Below are positions 17,875 to 25,763 of a DNA stretch of 64,000 nucleotides, piece after piece (position 1 is the first letter of the stretch; every line of letters starts with the position of its first letter). A model generated the notes under the pieces. The model was not told the origin of the DNA, searched no databases, and saw only the letters and a list, made by a program, of their open reading frames with translations. Both the position numbers and the translations under genes were made by a program. This stretch comes from Pseudoalteromonas peptidolytica (GTDB lineage Bacteria; Pseudomonadota; Gammaproteobacteria; Enterobacterales; Alteromonadaceae), in assembly GCF_012641745.1 (NCBI RefSeq), contig NZ_WEHZ01000026.1, forward strand, positions 16,133 to 80,132, written 5' to 3'.

Positions 17875-19521
17875 ATGAGTGGTCGTGTAGAATTGGATAG
17901 TTGGCAAAAGCTTCGTCAGTCGGTGCTGCGAGTTGAACAGCAGCATTTAAAAACGATGTTTGACAATGATACCCAACGATTTGATAAGTTTTCTCGTCAA
18001 ATTGCCGGTGTATTGTTCGACTTCTCCAAGCAACGTGTTGATGACCAAACATTTTCTGAACTGATGCAGCTAGCAGACGAATGTGATGTTGCCGGTTGGC
18101 GAGAAAAAATGTTTTCTGGCCAAAAGATCAACATCACTGAAAATCGAGCCGTATTACATACCGCCCTGAGAAATAGAGCCAATACACCTGTTTATGTTGA
18201 TGGCGTAAACGTCACAGAACAAGTAAATGCGGAATTAGAAAAACTAAAAGCGTTTAGTCAACGAGTTCGATCTGGTGAATGGGTAGGTTACACCGGTAAA
18301 GCGGTAAAAAATGTGGTTGCGATAGGGGTTGGTGGCTCAAACCTTGGCCCGCAAATGGTAACGGATGCACTGGCAGCTTATGCTGACGATACTCTCAATG
18401 TGCATTATGTCTCTAATGTGGATGGTGTGCAGATAGCGTCGGTACTCAAAGGACTAGATGCTGAAACAACGCTATTTGTGGTGTCTTCAAAAACCTTTAC
18501 GACTTCTGAGACCATGACCAATGCAAAGACCGCTGTCGAGTGGTTTTTAGAGTCAGCGAATGATAAATCAGCCATAGCAAAGCATTTTGTTGCCGTAAGC
18601 ACTAATCTCGATAAAACACGTGCATTTGGTATCAGCGATGAAAATGTATTTACCATGTGGGATTGGGTTGGTGGACGCTTTTCGCTTTGGAGTGCAATAG
18701 GCTTACCGATTGCGTTATATTTAGGTTTTGATGTGTTTGTTGAAGTGCTTGAAGGTGCATTTGAAGTGGATGAGCATTTTAAAAGTGCCAGTAATCAGGA
18801 CAACATTCCGTTGCTGATGGCATTGTTAAGTGTTTGGAATACCAGCTTCTTAGGCTATCAAGCCCAAGCTATTTTACCATACGATCAGGCACTTCATATG
18901 CTGCCAGCATATTTGCAGCAAGGTGAGATGGAAAGTAATGGTAAACATGTTACTTTTGCAGGTGAGCAGGTTGATTACACCACAGTGCCTATTATATGGG
19001 GAATGACAGGGATTAATGGCCAACATGCGTTTTATCAGTGCCTGCATCAAGGTAATGTGATAGTGCCAGCTGACTTCATCGCATCAATTGAGCCTCAACA
19101 GCAAGTCGGAAAACATCATGAAATTTTGCTGTCAAACTTCTTTGCGCAAACTGAAGCTATGATGGCAGGTGTAAATGCAGAGCAAGTGCGAACAGATTTA
19201 GCTGCTAAAGGTAAATCAGAGTCTGAAATTGATGATTTGATCCCGCACAAAATTCATAAAGGCAACCGTCCAACCTCTTCGTTTATCCTTGATAAAATTG
19301 ATGCCAAAGCGGTCGGTCGTCTAATAGCACTATATGAGCACAAAATTTTCTGTCAGGGCATTATTTTGAATGTGTGTTCATTTGACCAGTGGGGTGTTGA
19401 GCTGGGTAAAGGGTTAGCTTCAAATATAGAAGCCGAGTTAACGCAAGAAGGCATCACTCACCCTCACGATAGCTCTACAGCTGGATTAATGGCTTACTAT
19501 AAGCAAAAAAGAAAAAATTAA
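17875..19521 (+). CDS. pgi: Glucose-6-phosphate isomerase
   Basis: A cytosolic enzyme of 548 residues, matching E. coli Pgi (549), that interconverts glucose 6-phosphate and fructose 6-phosphate. Signatures are 'AIGVGGSNLGPQMV', 'VSSKTFTTSETMTNA', 'WDWVGGRFSLWSAIGLPIAL', 'QQGEMESNGKHV' and 'FDQWGVELGKGLA'. The start at ATG 17875 has AGGGGAG six to seven bases upstream; the longer in-frame start at 17812 would add 21 hydrophobic residues not typical of the family. The gene is divergent from a LacI-type regulator and has an operator and a hairpin in its leader. Confidence 0.95.
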   Translation: MSGRVELDSWQKLRQSVLRVEQQHLKTMFDNDTQRFDKFSRQIAGVLFDFSKQRVDDQTFSELMQLADECDVAGWREKMFSGQKINITENRAVLHTALRNRANTPVYVDGVNVTEQVNAELEKLKAFSQRVRSGEWVGYTGKAVKNVVAIGVGGSNLGPQMVTDALAAYADDTLNVHYVSNVDGVQIASVLKGLDAETTLFVVSSKTFTTSETMTNAKTAVEWFLESANDKSAIAKHFVAVSTNLDKTRAFGISDENVFTMWDWVGGRFSLWSAIGLPIALYLGFDVFVEVLEGAFEVDEHFKSASNQDNIPLLMALLSVWNTSFLGYQAQAILPYDQALHMLPAYLQQGEMESNGKHVTFAGEQVDYTTVPIIWGMTGINGQHAFYQCLHQGNVIVPADFIASIEPQQQVGKHHEILLSNFFAQTEAMMAGVNAEQVRTDLAAKGKSESEIDDLIPHKIHKGNRPTSSFILDKIDAKAVGRLIALYEHKIFCQGIILNVCSFDQWGVELGKGLASNIEAELTQEGITHPHDSSTAGLMAYYKQKRKN

Positions 19522-19522
19522 C

Positions 19523-19543
19523 ACTTTAAGTGGAACTTAAAGT
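19523..19543 (+). terminator. Short AT-rich hairpin after pgi
   Basis: A 9-bp stem ACTTTAAGT/ACTTAAAGT with a 3-base loop begins just after the pgi stop. It lacks a T-tract, so efficiency is doubtful. Confidence 0.35.
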
Positions 19544-19579
19544 AAACAGAATACCTTTGAACGGGTAGCGCTGGAGTGC

Positions 19580-19620
19580 TTAGAGCCTGTATTTTTGTGA
19601 GAGGAAATACAGGCTTCTAA
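19580..19620. other. Long hairpin in the pgi-zwf spacer
   Basis: TTAGA-GCCTGTATTT pairs with AAATACAGGC-T-TCTAA (one bulge) around a 10-base loop, about 15 base pairs in total. It may act as a transcription terminator or mRNA-stabilising structure between pgi and zwf. Confidence 0.45.
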
Positions 19621-19629
19621 GGCTCATTT

Positions 19630-19773
19630 ATACCAAAGCGCATTAAATATCTATTTTGAGACGCGGAGCTAGGCGAATGCTATACAGCTTAGTTATTTTA
19701 AACTGGGAACCTCTAATGCAATAAGCGTCGGGCCTCAGCCTCAAATTGAGTAGATATTAAGTAACATTGGTAT
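19630..19773 (-). repeat. MITE-like repeat, copy 1 (diverged, reverse orientation)
   Basis: About 144 bases bounded by ATACCAA and TTGGTAT. On the minus strand it aligns with the copies at 25.5, 44.2 and 53.3 kb: ATACCAA..TTACTTAATA, ACTCAATTTGAGG, GACGCT, and CTCAAAATAGA near the other end. It has no coding capacity. It sits between pgi and zwf and may carry or displace zwf promoter elements. Confidence 0.65.
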
Positions 19774-19894
19774 TACAGTGCGTTGCAATCGAAACATCAC
19801 CCGTTAGCTAAGTAATTTGGTAGGCTTTGGAGTAGCGCCAAATCGAATAAACAATGCGTGTAAAAAGCACGCGCCTAACCTATGAGAGTGAATT

Positions 19895-21364
19895 ATGCTT
19901 AATCCTTTTGACATCGTAATTTTTGGTGGGGGGGGTGATTTAGCACTTCGTAAACTCCTACCAGCTTTGTATCGTGCATATCAAGAAGGTAACCTACCTG
20001 AGGGCACTCGCATTTTACCGACCGTTCGTGAGCAAAATAAACAACAAGAATTTATCGAAACGACTCATAGTGCGTTACAAACCCATCTCGGCAAAGGTGA
20101 ATACAACAAAAAAGATTGGTCTGCATTTTCGCAATTTTTAGTTCCTGTTGTTGTGAATGTGACAGAAGAAGATGAATATTGGGATACACTAAAAAATATC
20201 TTGGCAGATGGTGAAGAAAAGTCTCGTGTATTCTATTTATCGCTGCCACCTGCGGTATATGGCCGTTGTTGTGAACTGTTGTCAGTTAAAGGATTAATCA
20301 CTGAACACTCTCGTGTTGTGGTGGAAAAACCAATTGGCTATTGCGGCAAATCTGCTGAAGAGATTAACGCTAAAATTGGTGAGTTTTTTGCCGAAGAGCA
20401 AGTGTTTCGTATCGACCACTATTTAGGTAAAGAGACAGTACAAAACTTGATGGCGTTGAGGTTTTCAAATGCATTATTTGAAAACCTGTGGGATGCTAAA
20501 ACGATTGATAATATTCAGATCAGTATTTCAGAAACTGTGGGCTTGGAGAGTCGAGCTGGCTTTTATGACAAAGCAGGTGCGCTTCGCGACATGGTACAAA
20601 ACCATTTACTGCAATTACTATGTTTGGTTGCGATGGAGTCTCCTCATAAACTCAATGCCAATAGTATCCGTGCTGAAAAGTTGAAAGTGTTAGAAGCACT
20701 ACGACCGCTGGTAGGTGAGCAGGTCGATGATAATGTGGTACGAGGTCAATATGTGCCAGGCGATTTGGAAGGTAAGTTAGTTCCTGGTTATCTTGAAGAG
20801 TTAGGTGAAGGTTCAAGTGAAACTGAGACCTTTGTAGCTATCCGCGCACATATAGATAACTGGCGTTGGTCAGGCGTGCCTTTTTATCTAAGAACCGGTA
20901 AACGCATGAAAAAACGCTGCGCTGAAATCGTGGTTGAGTATAAGCCGGTTTCTCACAATGTGTATGGTGACGCGGCAGGCCCTATTCAGCCAAACCGTTT
21001 GGTTATTCGATTGCAGCCAGAAGAAAGTATTCAGCTAACGTTGATGTCAAAACGTCTTGATAATCTTGAGATGCAACTTGAGCCTGTAACGCTCAATATT
21101 TCCTTAAGTGAAAAGTATAACAATGGTTACCACTCAGACGCATACAAGCGTCTAATGTTAGACGCAGCAGCGAATAATCCAGCACTGTTTATCCATCGTG
21201 ATGAGGTGCGCCAAGCATGGCAATGGATAGATCCGATTGTTGAACGTTGGCAAGGTAAAGGTGCACCATCTCTTTATCGCGCTGGTTCATGGGGACCTGA
21301 GGATGCAGACGAATTACTAGAAGAAAATAAACATGTCTGGTTTAATGCAGGAGAGCATGCGTAA
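19895..21364 (+). CDS. zwf: Glucose-6-phosphate 1-dehydrogenase
   Basis: A 489-residue cytosolic enzyme that oxidises glucose 6-phosphate to 6-phosphogluconolactone with NADP(+) or NAD(+). The nucleotide loop is 'IFGGGGDLALRKLLPALY' (GGGGDLA instead of the commoner GASGDLA). The catalytic segment 'RIDHYLGKETVQN' is intact, as are 'EKPIG' and 'PFYLRTGKRM'. Its TAA stop overlaps the pgl ATG by one base (TAATG). The 373-base spacer before it contains two hairpins and a repeat copy but no copy of the TGACAGCGTTGTCA operator. Confidence 0.95.
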   Translation: MLNPFDIVIFGGGGDLALRKLLPALYRAYQEGNLPEGTRILPTVREQNKQQEFIETTHSALQTHLGKGEYNKKDWSAFSQFLVPVVVNVTEEDEYWDTLKNILADGEEKSRVFYLSLPPAVYGRCCELLSVKGLITEHSRVVVEKPIGYCGKSAEEINAKIGEFFAEEQVFRIDHYLGKETVQNLMALRFSNALFENLWDAKTIDNIQISISETVGLESRAGFYDKAGALRDMVQNHLLQLLCLVAMESPHKLNANSIRAEKLKVLEALRPLVGEQVDDNVVRGQYVPGDLEGKLVPGYLEELGEGSSETETFVAIRAHIDNWRWSGVPFYLRTGKRMKKRCAEIVVEYKPVSHNVYGDAAGPIQPNRLVIRLQPEESIQLTLMSKRLDNLEMQLEPVTLNISLSEKYNNGYHSDAYKRLMLDAAANNPALFIHRDEVRQAWQWIDPIVERWQGKGAPSLYRAGSWGPEDADELLEENKHVWFNAGEHA

Positions 21365-22074
21365 TGGCTAGTATCACAGAAAGAGAATTTGCTTCTAAAG
21401 ACGAAATGACAGCAGCGCTTACTGAATTGCTGCAAACAGCTCTCTCGGAGGGGATCGCAACAGATGGTAAAGCGGTGTTATTGGTTTCGGGTGGCTCTTC
21501 ACCTGCACCAGCGTATCGTCACCTGAGTGGTGTCGAGCTAGGCTGGGACAAAATCACGGTTGCTATGGTTGATGAACGTTGGGTAGACGCTGAGCATGAA
21601 AAGTCTAACGAAGCATTTATCAAATCGACATTGTTACAAGACAAGGCGGCGGGCGCTCGATTTGTAACAATGAAGAATCGAGCTGCATCGGCAGAAGAGG
21701 GCGTGCAAGTGTGTGAGTCTGACTATGCTGCATTGAAACGGCCTTTTGATGTAACGATTCTTGGGATGGGACCTGATGGTCATACTGCGAGCTTATTTCC
21801 TAATGCCGATGGGTTAGAACATGCACTAACAACTACCGATACGGTGTGTGCAATCAATGCGCATCAAAGTGAAGTCACAGGTGAGATAACAGAGCGTATG
21901 AGTCTATCATTAGCAGGAATAGCTCATTCTAAAACCGTTGTATTATTGATCTCTGGTGAGGAGAAAAAGGCAGTGTATGAAGCTGCAAAGCAACCAGGCT
22001 CAGAGTATTCGGTTCCACTGCGTGCTGTATTAACTCATCCTGATATTGATTTGACTGTATTTTGGTGCCCTTAA
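21364..22074 (+). CDS. pgl: 6-phosphogluconolactonase
   Basis: A 236-residue DevB/Pgl-type enzyme hydrolysing 6-phosphogluconolactone, the step after Zwf. Signatures: 'VSGGSSPAPAYRHL', 'VAMVDERWVD', 'SNEAFIKSTLL' and 'ILGMGPDGHTASLFP'. It overlaps zwf by one base and is therefore translationally coupled. A strong hairpin terminator follows, so this unit ends here and does not include edd or eda, which often follow in related bacteria. Confidence 0.93.
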   Translation: MASITEREFASKDEMTAALTELLQTALSEGIATDGKAVLLVSGGSSPAPAYRHLSGVELGWDKITVAMVDERWVDAEHEKSNEAFIKSTLLQDKAAGARFVTMKNRAASAEEGVQVCESDYAALKRPFDVTILGMGPDGHTASLFPNADGLEHALTTTDTVCAINAHQSEVTGEITERMSLSLAGIAHSKTVVLLISGEEKKAVYEAAKQPGSEYSVPLRAVLTHPDIDLTVFWCP

Positions 22075-22102
22075 CTTCAAGCATACACAAATACATAGCT
22101 AG

Positions 22103-22136
22103 ACTATAAGGTCGGCTCGAGAGCCGATTTTATAGT
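22103..22136 (+). terminator. Terminator of zwf-pgl
   Basis: ACTATAAGGTCGGCTC pairs with GAGCCGATTTTATAGT (two G-U pairs) with a tight CGAG loop and a TTTTAT run in the right arm. This is a good intrinsic terminator about 30 bases after pgl. Confidence 0.7.
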
Positions 22137-22200
22137 TTGATTTGTGGCTTGAATCTAAAAATTTAGTATCATTGGATATTTAGCAGATAAACGAAAACAA

Positions 22201-22280
22201 TACTTCTTACTTCTTACTTCTTACTTCTTACTTCTTACTTCTTACTTCTTACTTCTTACTTCTTACTTCTTACTTCTTAC
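22201..22280. repeat. Tandem 7-bp repeat (TACTTCT), 11.4 copies
   Basis: Eighty bases consist of 11 perfect TACTTCT units plus TAC, all identical. It lies in the 774-base region between pgl and the TonB-dependent receptor, upstream of both operator copies. Such arrays change copy number by slippage and could alter promoter spacing, but here the array is about 570 bases from the receptor start. Confidence 0.95.
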
Positions 22281-22466
22281 GAGTAACAGCAATAGTTTTT
22301 ACTTATTTAAAATTAAGCATTGAGCTTATCAGCAAGTCCCATAATGGGGTATTCTAATTTGTGCAAAAGAGAGCAATGACTTACGTGTCAATCGCAGAGT
22401 TTATGGGCATTTGTCATAAAAAATTCTCTTAAAATTACTAGACAGGAGTAACCCATAACACTATAA

Positions 22467-22480
22467 TGACAGCGTTGTCA
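22467..22480. promoter_or_regulatory. LacI-family operator candidate, distal site of TonB receptor gene
   Basis: AATGACAGCGTTGTCATT at 22465-22482 contains the same 14-base core as the site before pgi. It lies 312 bases upstream of an identical second site, a spacing that would permit repression by DNA looping. Confidence 0.72.
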
Positions 22481-22778
22481 TTGATATTTATTCTCATCTG
22501 TAGCTTCTGCCCAAGCTGAATGGGAAAATGAATACACATCCCCTTGTGTGTATTCACCATATTTTGACGTACCTATTTTGACGTCATTCCATCCTAAAAA
22601 CCTACAGCAAAAAATTTTTTTGTGTTATTCTCAGCTTGTTTTTGTAACAAACCATATATTGGCCGTATTTAAATCTATATTTATCAACAAGATAAATTCT
22701 TATATGAATATTTTTTGAATAGCAGACCAAAAAAATTGTAGCGAATATGTAATTTACGGTGTATGGTTTGTTATTAGA

Positions 22779-22792
22779 TGACAGCGTTGTCA
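22779..22792. promoter_or_regulatory. LacI-family operator candidate, proximal site of TonB receptor gene
   Basis: GATGACAGCGTTGTCATC at 22777-22794 has the identical core and ends about 55 bases before the receptor GTG start. This is where binding would block transcription or promoter clearance. Confidence 0.75.
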
Positions 22793-22848
22793 TCATCACT
22801 GGGCAGAAGTGATTTAAAAAACCAACAAAATGATTCAAGGGGAATCCT

Positions 22849-25449
22849 GTGTTAGCTAATAATTTCAAAAAAAGCTTACTTGCAGTTAACGTCAGCATCT
22901 CACTAGGTGCGGGCTTTTCAGGTGCTGTAGCTGCAGAAGAAAGTCAAAATCAAGTACAAGAAAACGTAGAAGTCATTGAAGTTCGCGGTATTCGCCGCTC
23001 TTTAGAAGCGTCAATGAACACAAAAAGATTTGCCAACTCCGTTGTTGATGCTGTATCAGCAGAAGACATTGGTGACTTCCCTGATAATAACCTTGCAGAG
23101 TCTTTAGGCCGTATTCCTGGTGTTACCGTTTCTAGACAGTTTGGTGAAGGCTCGGCTGTATCTATCCGTGGTGCATCAAATCAGCTAACCAAAACTTCAT
23201 TGAATGGTCAAAATGTCGCTTCTACGGGTTGGTATACTGAGCAAGCAATTGATCGCTCATTCAACTATTCAATGCTTGCACCTGAAATGATTGCATCAAT
23301 GGAAGTATACAAGTCTTCGCAAGCTGACATCGTTGAAGGTGGCGTAGGTGGTACAGTAATTGTGAATACTCGCCGTCCTTTAGATTTGGATGCTAATACG
23401 GTATTCGGTTCGTTGAAAGCTACAAGGTCTTCTATCTCAGATGAGACAGACCCTAATGCGTCAGCGTTATACAGCTGGAAAAATGAAGCTGAAACATTTG
23501 GTGTGTTAGGTGCAATTGCAAGATCTGAGTATTCGTTAGAGCGTTTGGGCGATGAAGGACTACCAGTTTGGGCCGGTCGTATTGCACCAACTAACTTTAA
23601 GCAAGAACGTGAAAGAACAGCAACCGATATTCAGCTTCAATATGCTCCAACCGATAGCTTAGATTTTGGCTTTCATTACATGAATTTAGAGCTAAAAGCG
23701 AATAATCTAAACACTCAAATCTGGATTCCTCAAAACCTCGAAAATTGCTCTACAAACGCACAAGGTGTTCCAGTCAAATGTACGTCTACTCAAGCTTGGG
23801 TAGATGAGACCGGTGGGGCACAGCCATACTACGATGTTAGACCACGTCAAGCAACGATGGAAACCGAATTATTTGCTTTTGATATGACTTATCAAGGTGA
23901 GCATGTAAAGATTGAATTCCAAATCGGTACAACTGAAGCTACTGGTGGTACCAACTTCGAAACTAACTATGCTGCCTTAACGGATGTTAGCGGCACTATA
24001 GGAACGATTGATGCTACAGGCGATAGAATCAAGTATGATATTGCTAACCCAAATTATGCGGTAAGTGAATTGGGTGTAGGTGCGAACTCAATTCTTAATG
24101 CGCCGAATATAGACGAAGAAGACTATACACAAGTCGATTTTACTTTCCCTCTAGAGGGAGATTTCTTCACATCATTAAAGACCGGCGTGCGATGGGTACA
24201 CCATGAAGTAGAAAAGTCTGGTAACCGACCGCTTCTATCTAGTGCTGATCCTGTTTCTGGGCTGGTTACGGGTAAGTTCATTGATGCTGGCGAAGCTGGA
24301 TTCCTAATTCCTGAGCCTGATGCTGGCGCGATGATCGCTCATACTAAGAGCTTGATATCTGATTGGGTAGAAGAGCGCGCAGCATACTCGTCAATTGTTG
24401 AAGATAACTTAGCCGCATATGTTATGGCTAACTTCTCGCACGAAAACGTGAGAGGTAATATTGGCTTAAGATATATTAGCACTGATATTTCTTCAGACGC
24501 ATATGCATTATCTCCGGGTTTTGTTGACCCGATTATTGATAGAAATAATGGTTATTCAAACGAAATTGTAACTGAAGAGTCTAGTTATAATGAGTTACTA
24601 CCAAGCTTTAACGTCGCTGTTGACGTAAGTGAAGATATTATCGTACGCTTCTCGGCCGCAACTGTAATCGCTAGACCTAATTATAATGACTTGTTTACAA
24701 GCTCATCGTTGAAAGGTTATGGTGATAATATTCCAACAAACCAATCGGTAGAAAAAGGCTCTGTAGCACTAAGCCCGTTTAAAGCGAATCAAGCTGACTT
24801 AGGTGTAGAATGGTACTACAACGCAAGTAGTTTGGTTGCAGTTTCATATTTCACCAAGCAAGTTGATACGTTCACAACTTTTGCAAGTATTCCTGGACAA
24901 CAAATTGGTATCGTTGACCCTGACTCAGGTGAAGATAGCTGGACTGTTCAGTCATTTAAGGATGGCCAAGGTGGCGACATTAGCGGCGTAGAATTCCAAT
25001 GGCAGCATACGTTTGAAAATGGGTTTGGTGGGGTATTTAACTATACCTACGCAGATGCAAAAGCAGATGCAAAGAACTACTCAGATAAAAACGATATCTT
25101 CTCTGATTCATCAAAGCACACGGTCAATGCAGTTGCGTTTTATGAGAATGATGATTTCTCAGCGCGTGCTGCATATTCATGGCGCTCTGATTACATGATC
25201 CGTGAAGTTGGTTTCTATGGTAACCGTGAACACCAAGACTTTGGTACGCTAGACTTGAGTTTTAGCTATAAAATCAACGAGAACTTTACGGTTGTTGCTG
25301 ACGTAACAAACTTACTAGAAGAAGATAGTATCCAAGTAGGTCGTGACATTGGAGAGCTGCCTGTTGAACAAAGAACATCTTACGGCTACCCATCTTATAG
25401 TTATGAGGGTGAAGCGAGATACTCTTTAGGCCTTCAGTATCGCTTCTAA
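22849..25449 (+). CDS. TonB-dependent receptor (sugar-uptake type)
   Basis: An outer-membrane receptor of 866 residues. It starts at GTG 22849 with an AAGGGGAA ribosome binding site and has a signal peptide cut near AVAAEES. The TonB-box-like stretch 'VEVIEVRGIRRSLEAS' precedes the plug domain ('SVVDAVSAEDIGDFPDNNLAESLGRIPGV', truncated here in quotation to its recognisable core 'DFPDNNLAESLGR'). The plug is followed by a 22-strand-type barrel ending in aromatic 'LGLQYRF'. This subtype, common in Caulobacter and Alteromonadales, usually imports oligosaccharides. Two LacI-type operators upstream link it to the regulator at 16.5 kb. A strong terminator follows. Confidence 0.92.
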   Translation: MLANNFKKSLLAVNVSISLGAGFSGAVAAEESQNQVQENVEVIEVRGIRRSLEASMNTKRFANSVVDAVSAEDIGDFPDNNLAESLGRIPGVTVSRQFGEGSAVSIRGASNQLTKTSLNGQNVASTGWYTEQAIDRSFNYSMLAPEMIASMEVYKSSQADIVEGGVGGTVIVNTRRPLDLDANTVFGSLKATRSSISDETDPNASALYSWKNEAETFGVLGAIARSEYSLERLGDEGLPVWAGRIAPTNFKQERERTATDIQLQYAPTDSLDFGFHYMNLELKANNLNTQIWIPQNLENCSTNAQGVPVKCTSTQAWVDETGGAQPYYDVRPRQATMETELFAFDMTYQGEHVKIEFQIGTTEATGGTNFETNYAALTDVSGTIGTIDATGDRIKYDIANPNYAVSELGVGANSILNAPNIDEEDYTQVDFTFPLEGDFFTSLKTGVRWVHHEVEKSGNRPLLSSADPVSGLVTGKFIDAGEAGFLIPEPDAGAMIAHTKSLISDWVEERAAYSSIVEDNLAAYVMANFSHENVRGNIGLRYISTDISSDAYALSPGFVDPIIDRNNGYSNEIVTEESSYNELLPSFNVAVDVSEDIIVRFSAATVIARPNYNDLFTSSSLKGYGDNIPTNQSVEKGSVALSPFKANQADLGVEWYYNASSLVAVSYFTKQVDTFTTFASIPGQQIGIVDPDSGEDSWTVQSFKDGQGGDISGVEFQWQHTFENGFGGVFNYTYADAKADAKNYSDKNDIFSDSSKHTVNAVAFYENDDFSARAAYSWRSDYMIREVGFYGNREHQDFGTLDLSFSYKINENFTVVADVTNLLEEDSIQVGRDIGELPVEQRTSYGYPSYSYEGEARYSLGLQYRF

Positions 25450-25464
25450 TTTAATTGAAATTGT

Positions 25465-25492
25465 AAAAAGGCTCGGGTAACCGAGCCTTTTT
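25465..25492 (+). terminator. Intrinsic terminator of the TonB receptor gene
   Basis: AAAAAGGCTCGG pairs perfectly with CCGAGCCTTTTT around a GTAA loop, with further T residues after it, 15 bases past the stop codon. It separates the receptor from the halogenase-like gene. Confidence 0.92.
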
Positions 25493-25528
25493 ATTTTTAA
25501 ATAGATTCTTATTATTTCGGAAGATTTA

Positions 25529-25723
25529 ATACCAATTAGTCTTAATACTTGCCCAATTTGAAGCCTACTGCATTAAAAATTTCTCACTTAGAACAACTAA
25601 ATAGCAAAATGTTCGCCTTACCTGTATACAGCTAGGTATCTTTGCGATAGTAGGACGCGTAGTGGTGTTATCGACAAACTTTTTTTGCCTCAAAATAGCA
25701 AGCTTAATGAAGTGTATTGGTAT
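25529..25723 (+). repeat. MITE-like repeat, copy 2
   Basis: About 195 bases bounded by ATACCAA and TTGGTAT. It shares long blocks with the copies at 44.2 and 53.3 kb: CTTAATACTTG, CAATTTGAAG, TTTAGAACAACTAAATAGC-like, TTATCGACAA and GCCTCAAAATAG. It has no coding capacity and occupies most of the spacer between the TonB receptor and the halogenase-like gene. Confidence 0.8.
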
Positions 25724-25763
25724 AAGTTAATCCTAGATAGCTAGAAATATTTTGAGTTATGGT

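Noticed and set aside
19774..19894. Copy of the TGACAGCGTTGTCA operator or a HexR-type TGTAAT site before zwf
   Set aside because: Neither motif is present in acceptable form; regulation of zwf-pgl cannot be assigned.
22201..22280. CRISPR array
   Set aside because: Units are 7 bases with no spacers; it is a simple tandem repeat.
22602..22898. A 98-codon minus-strand frame across the TonB receptor promoter region
   Set aside because: It overlaps an operator and the receptor start, has low-complexity AT-driven composition and no ribosome binding site.
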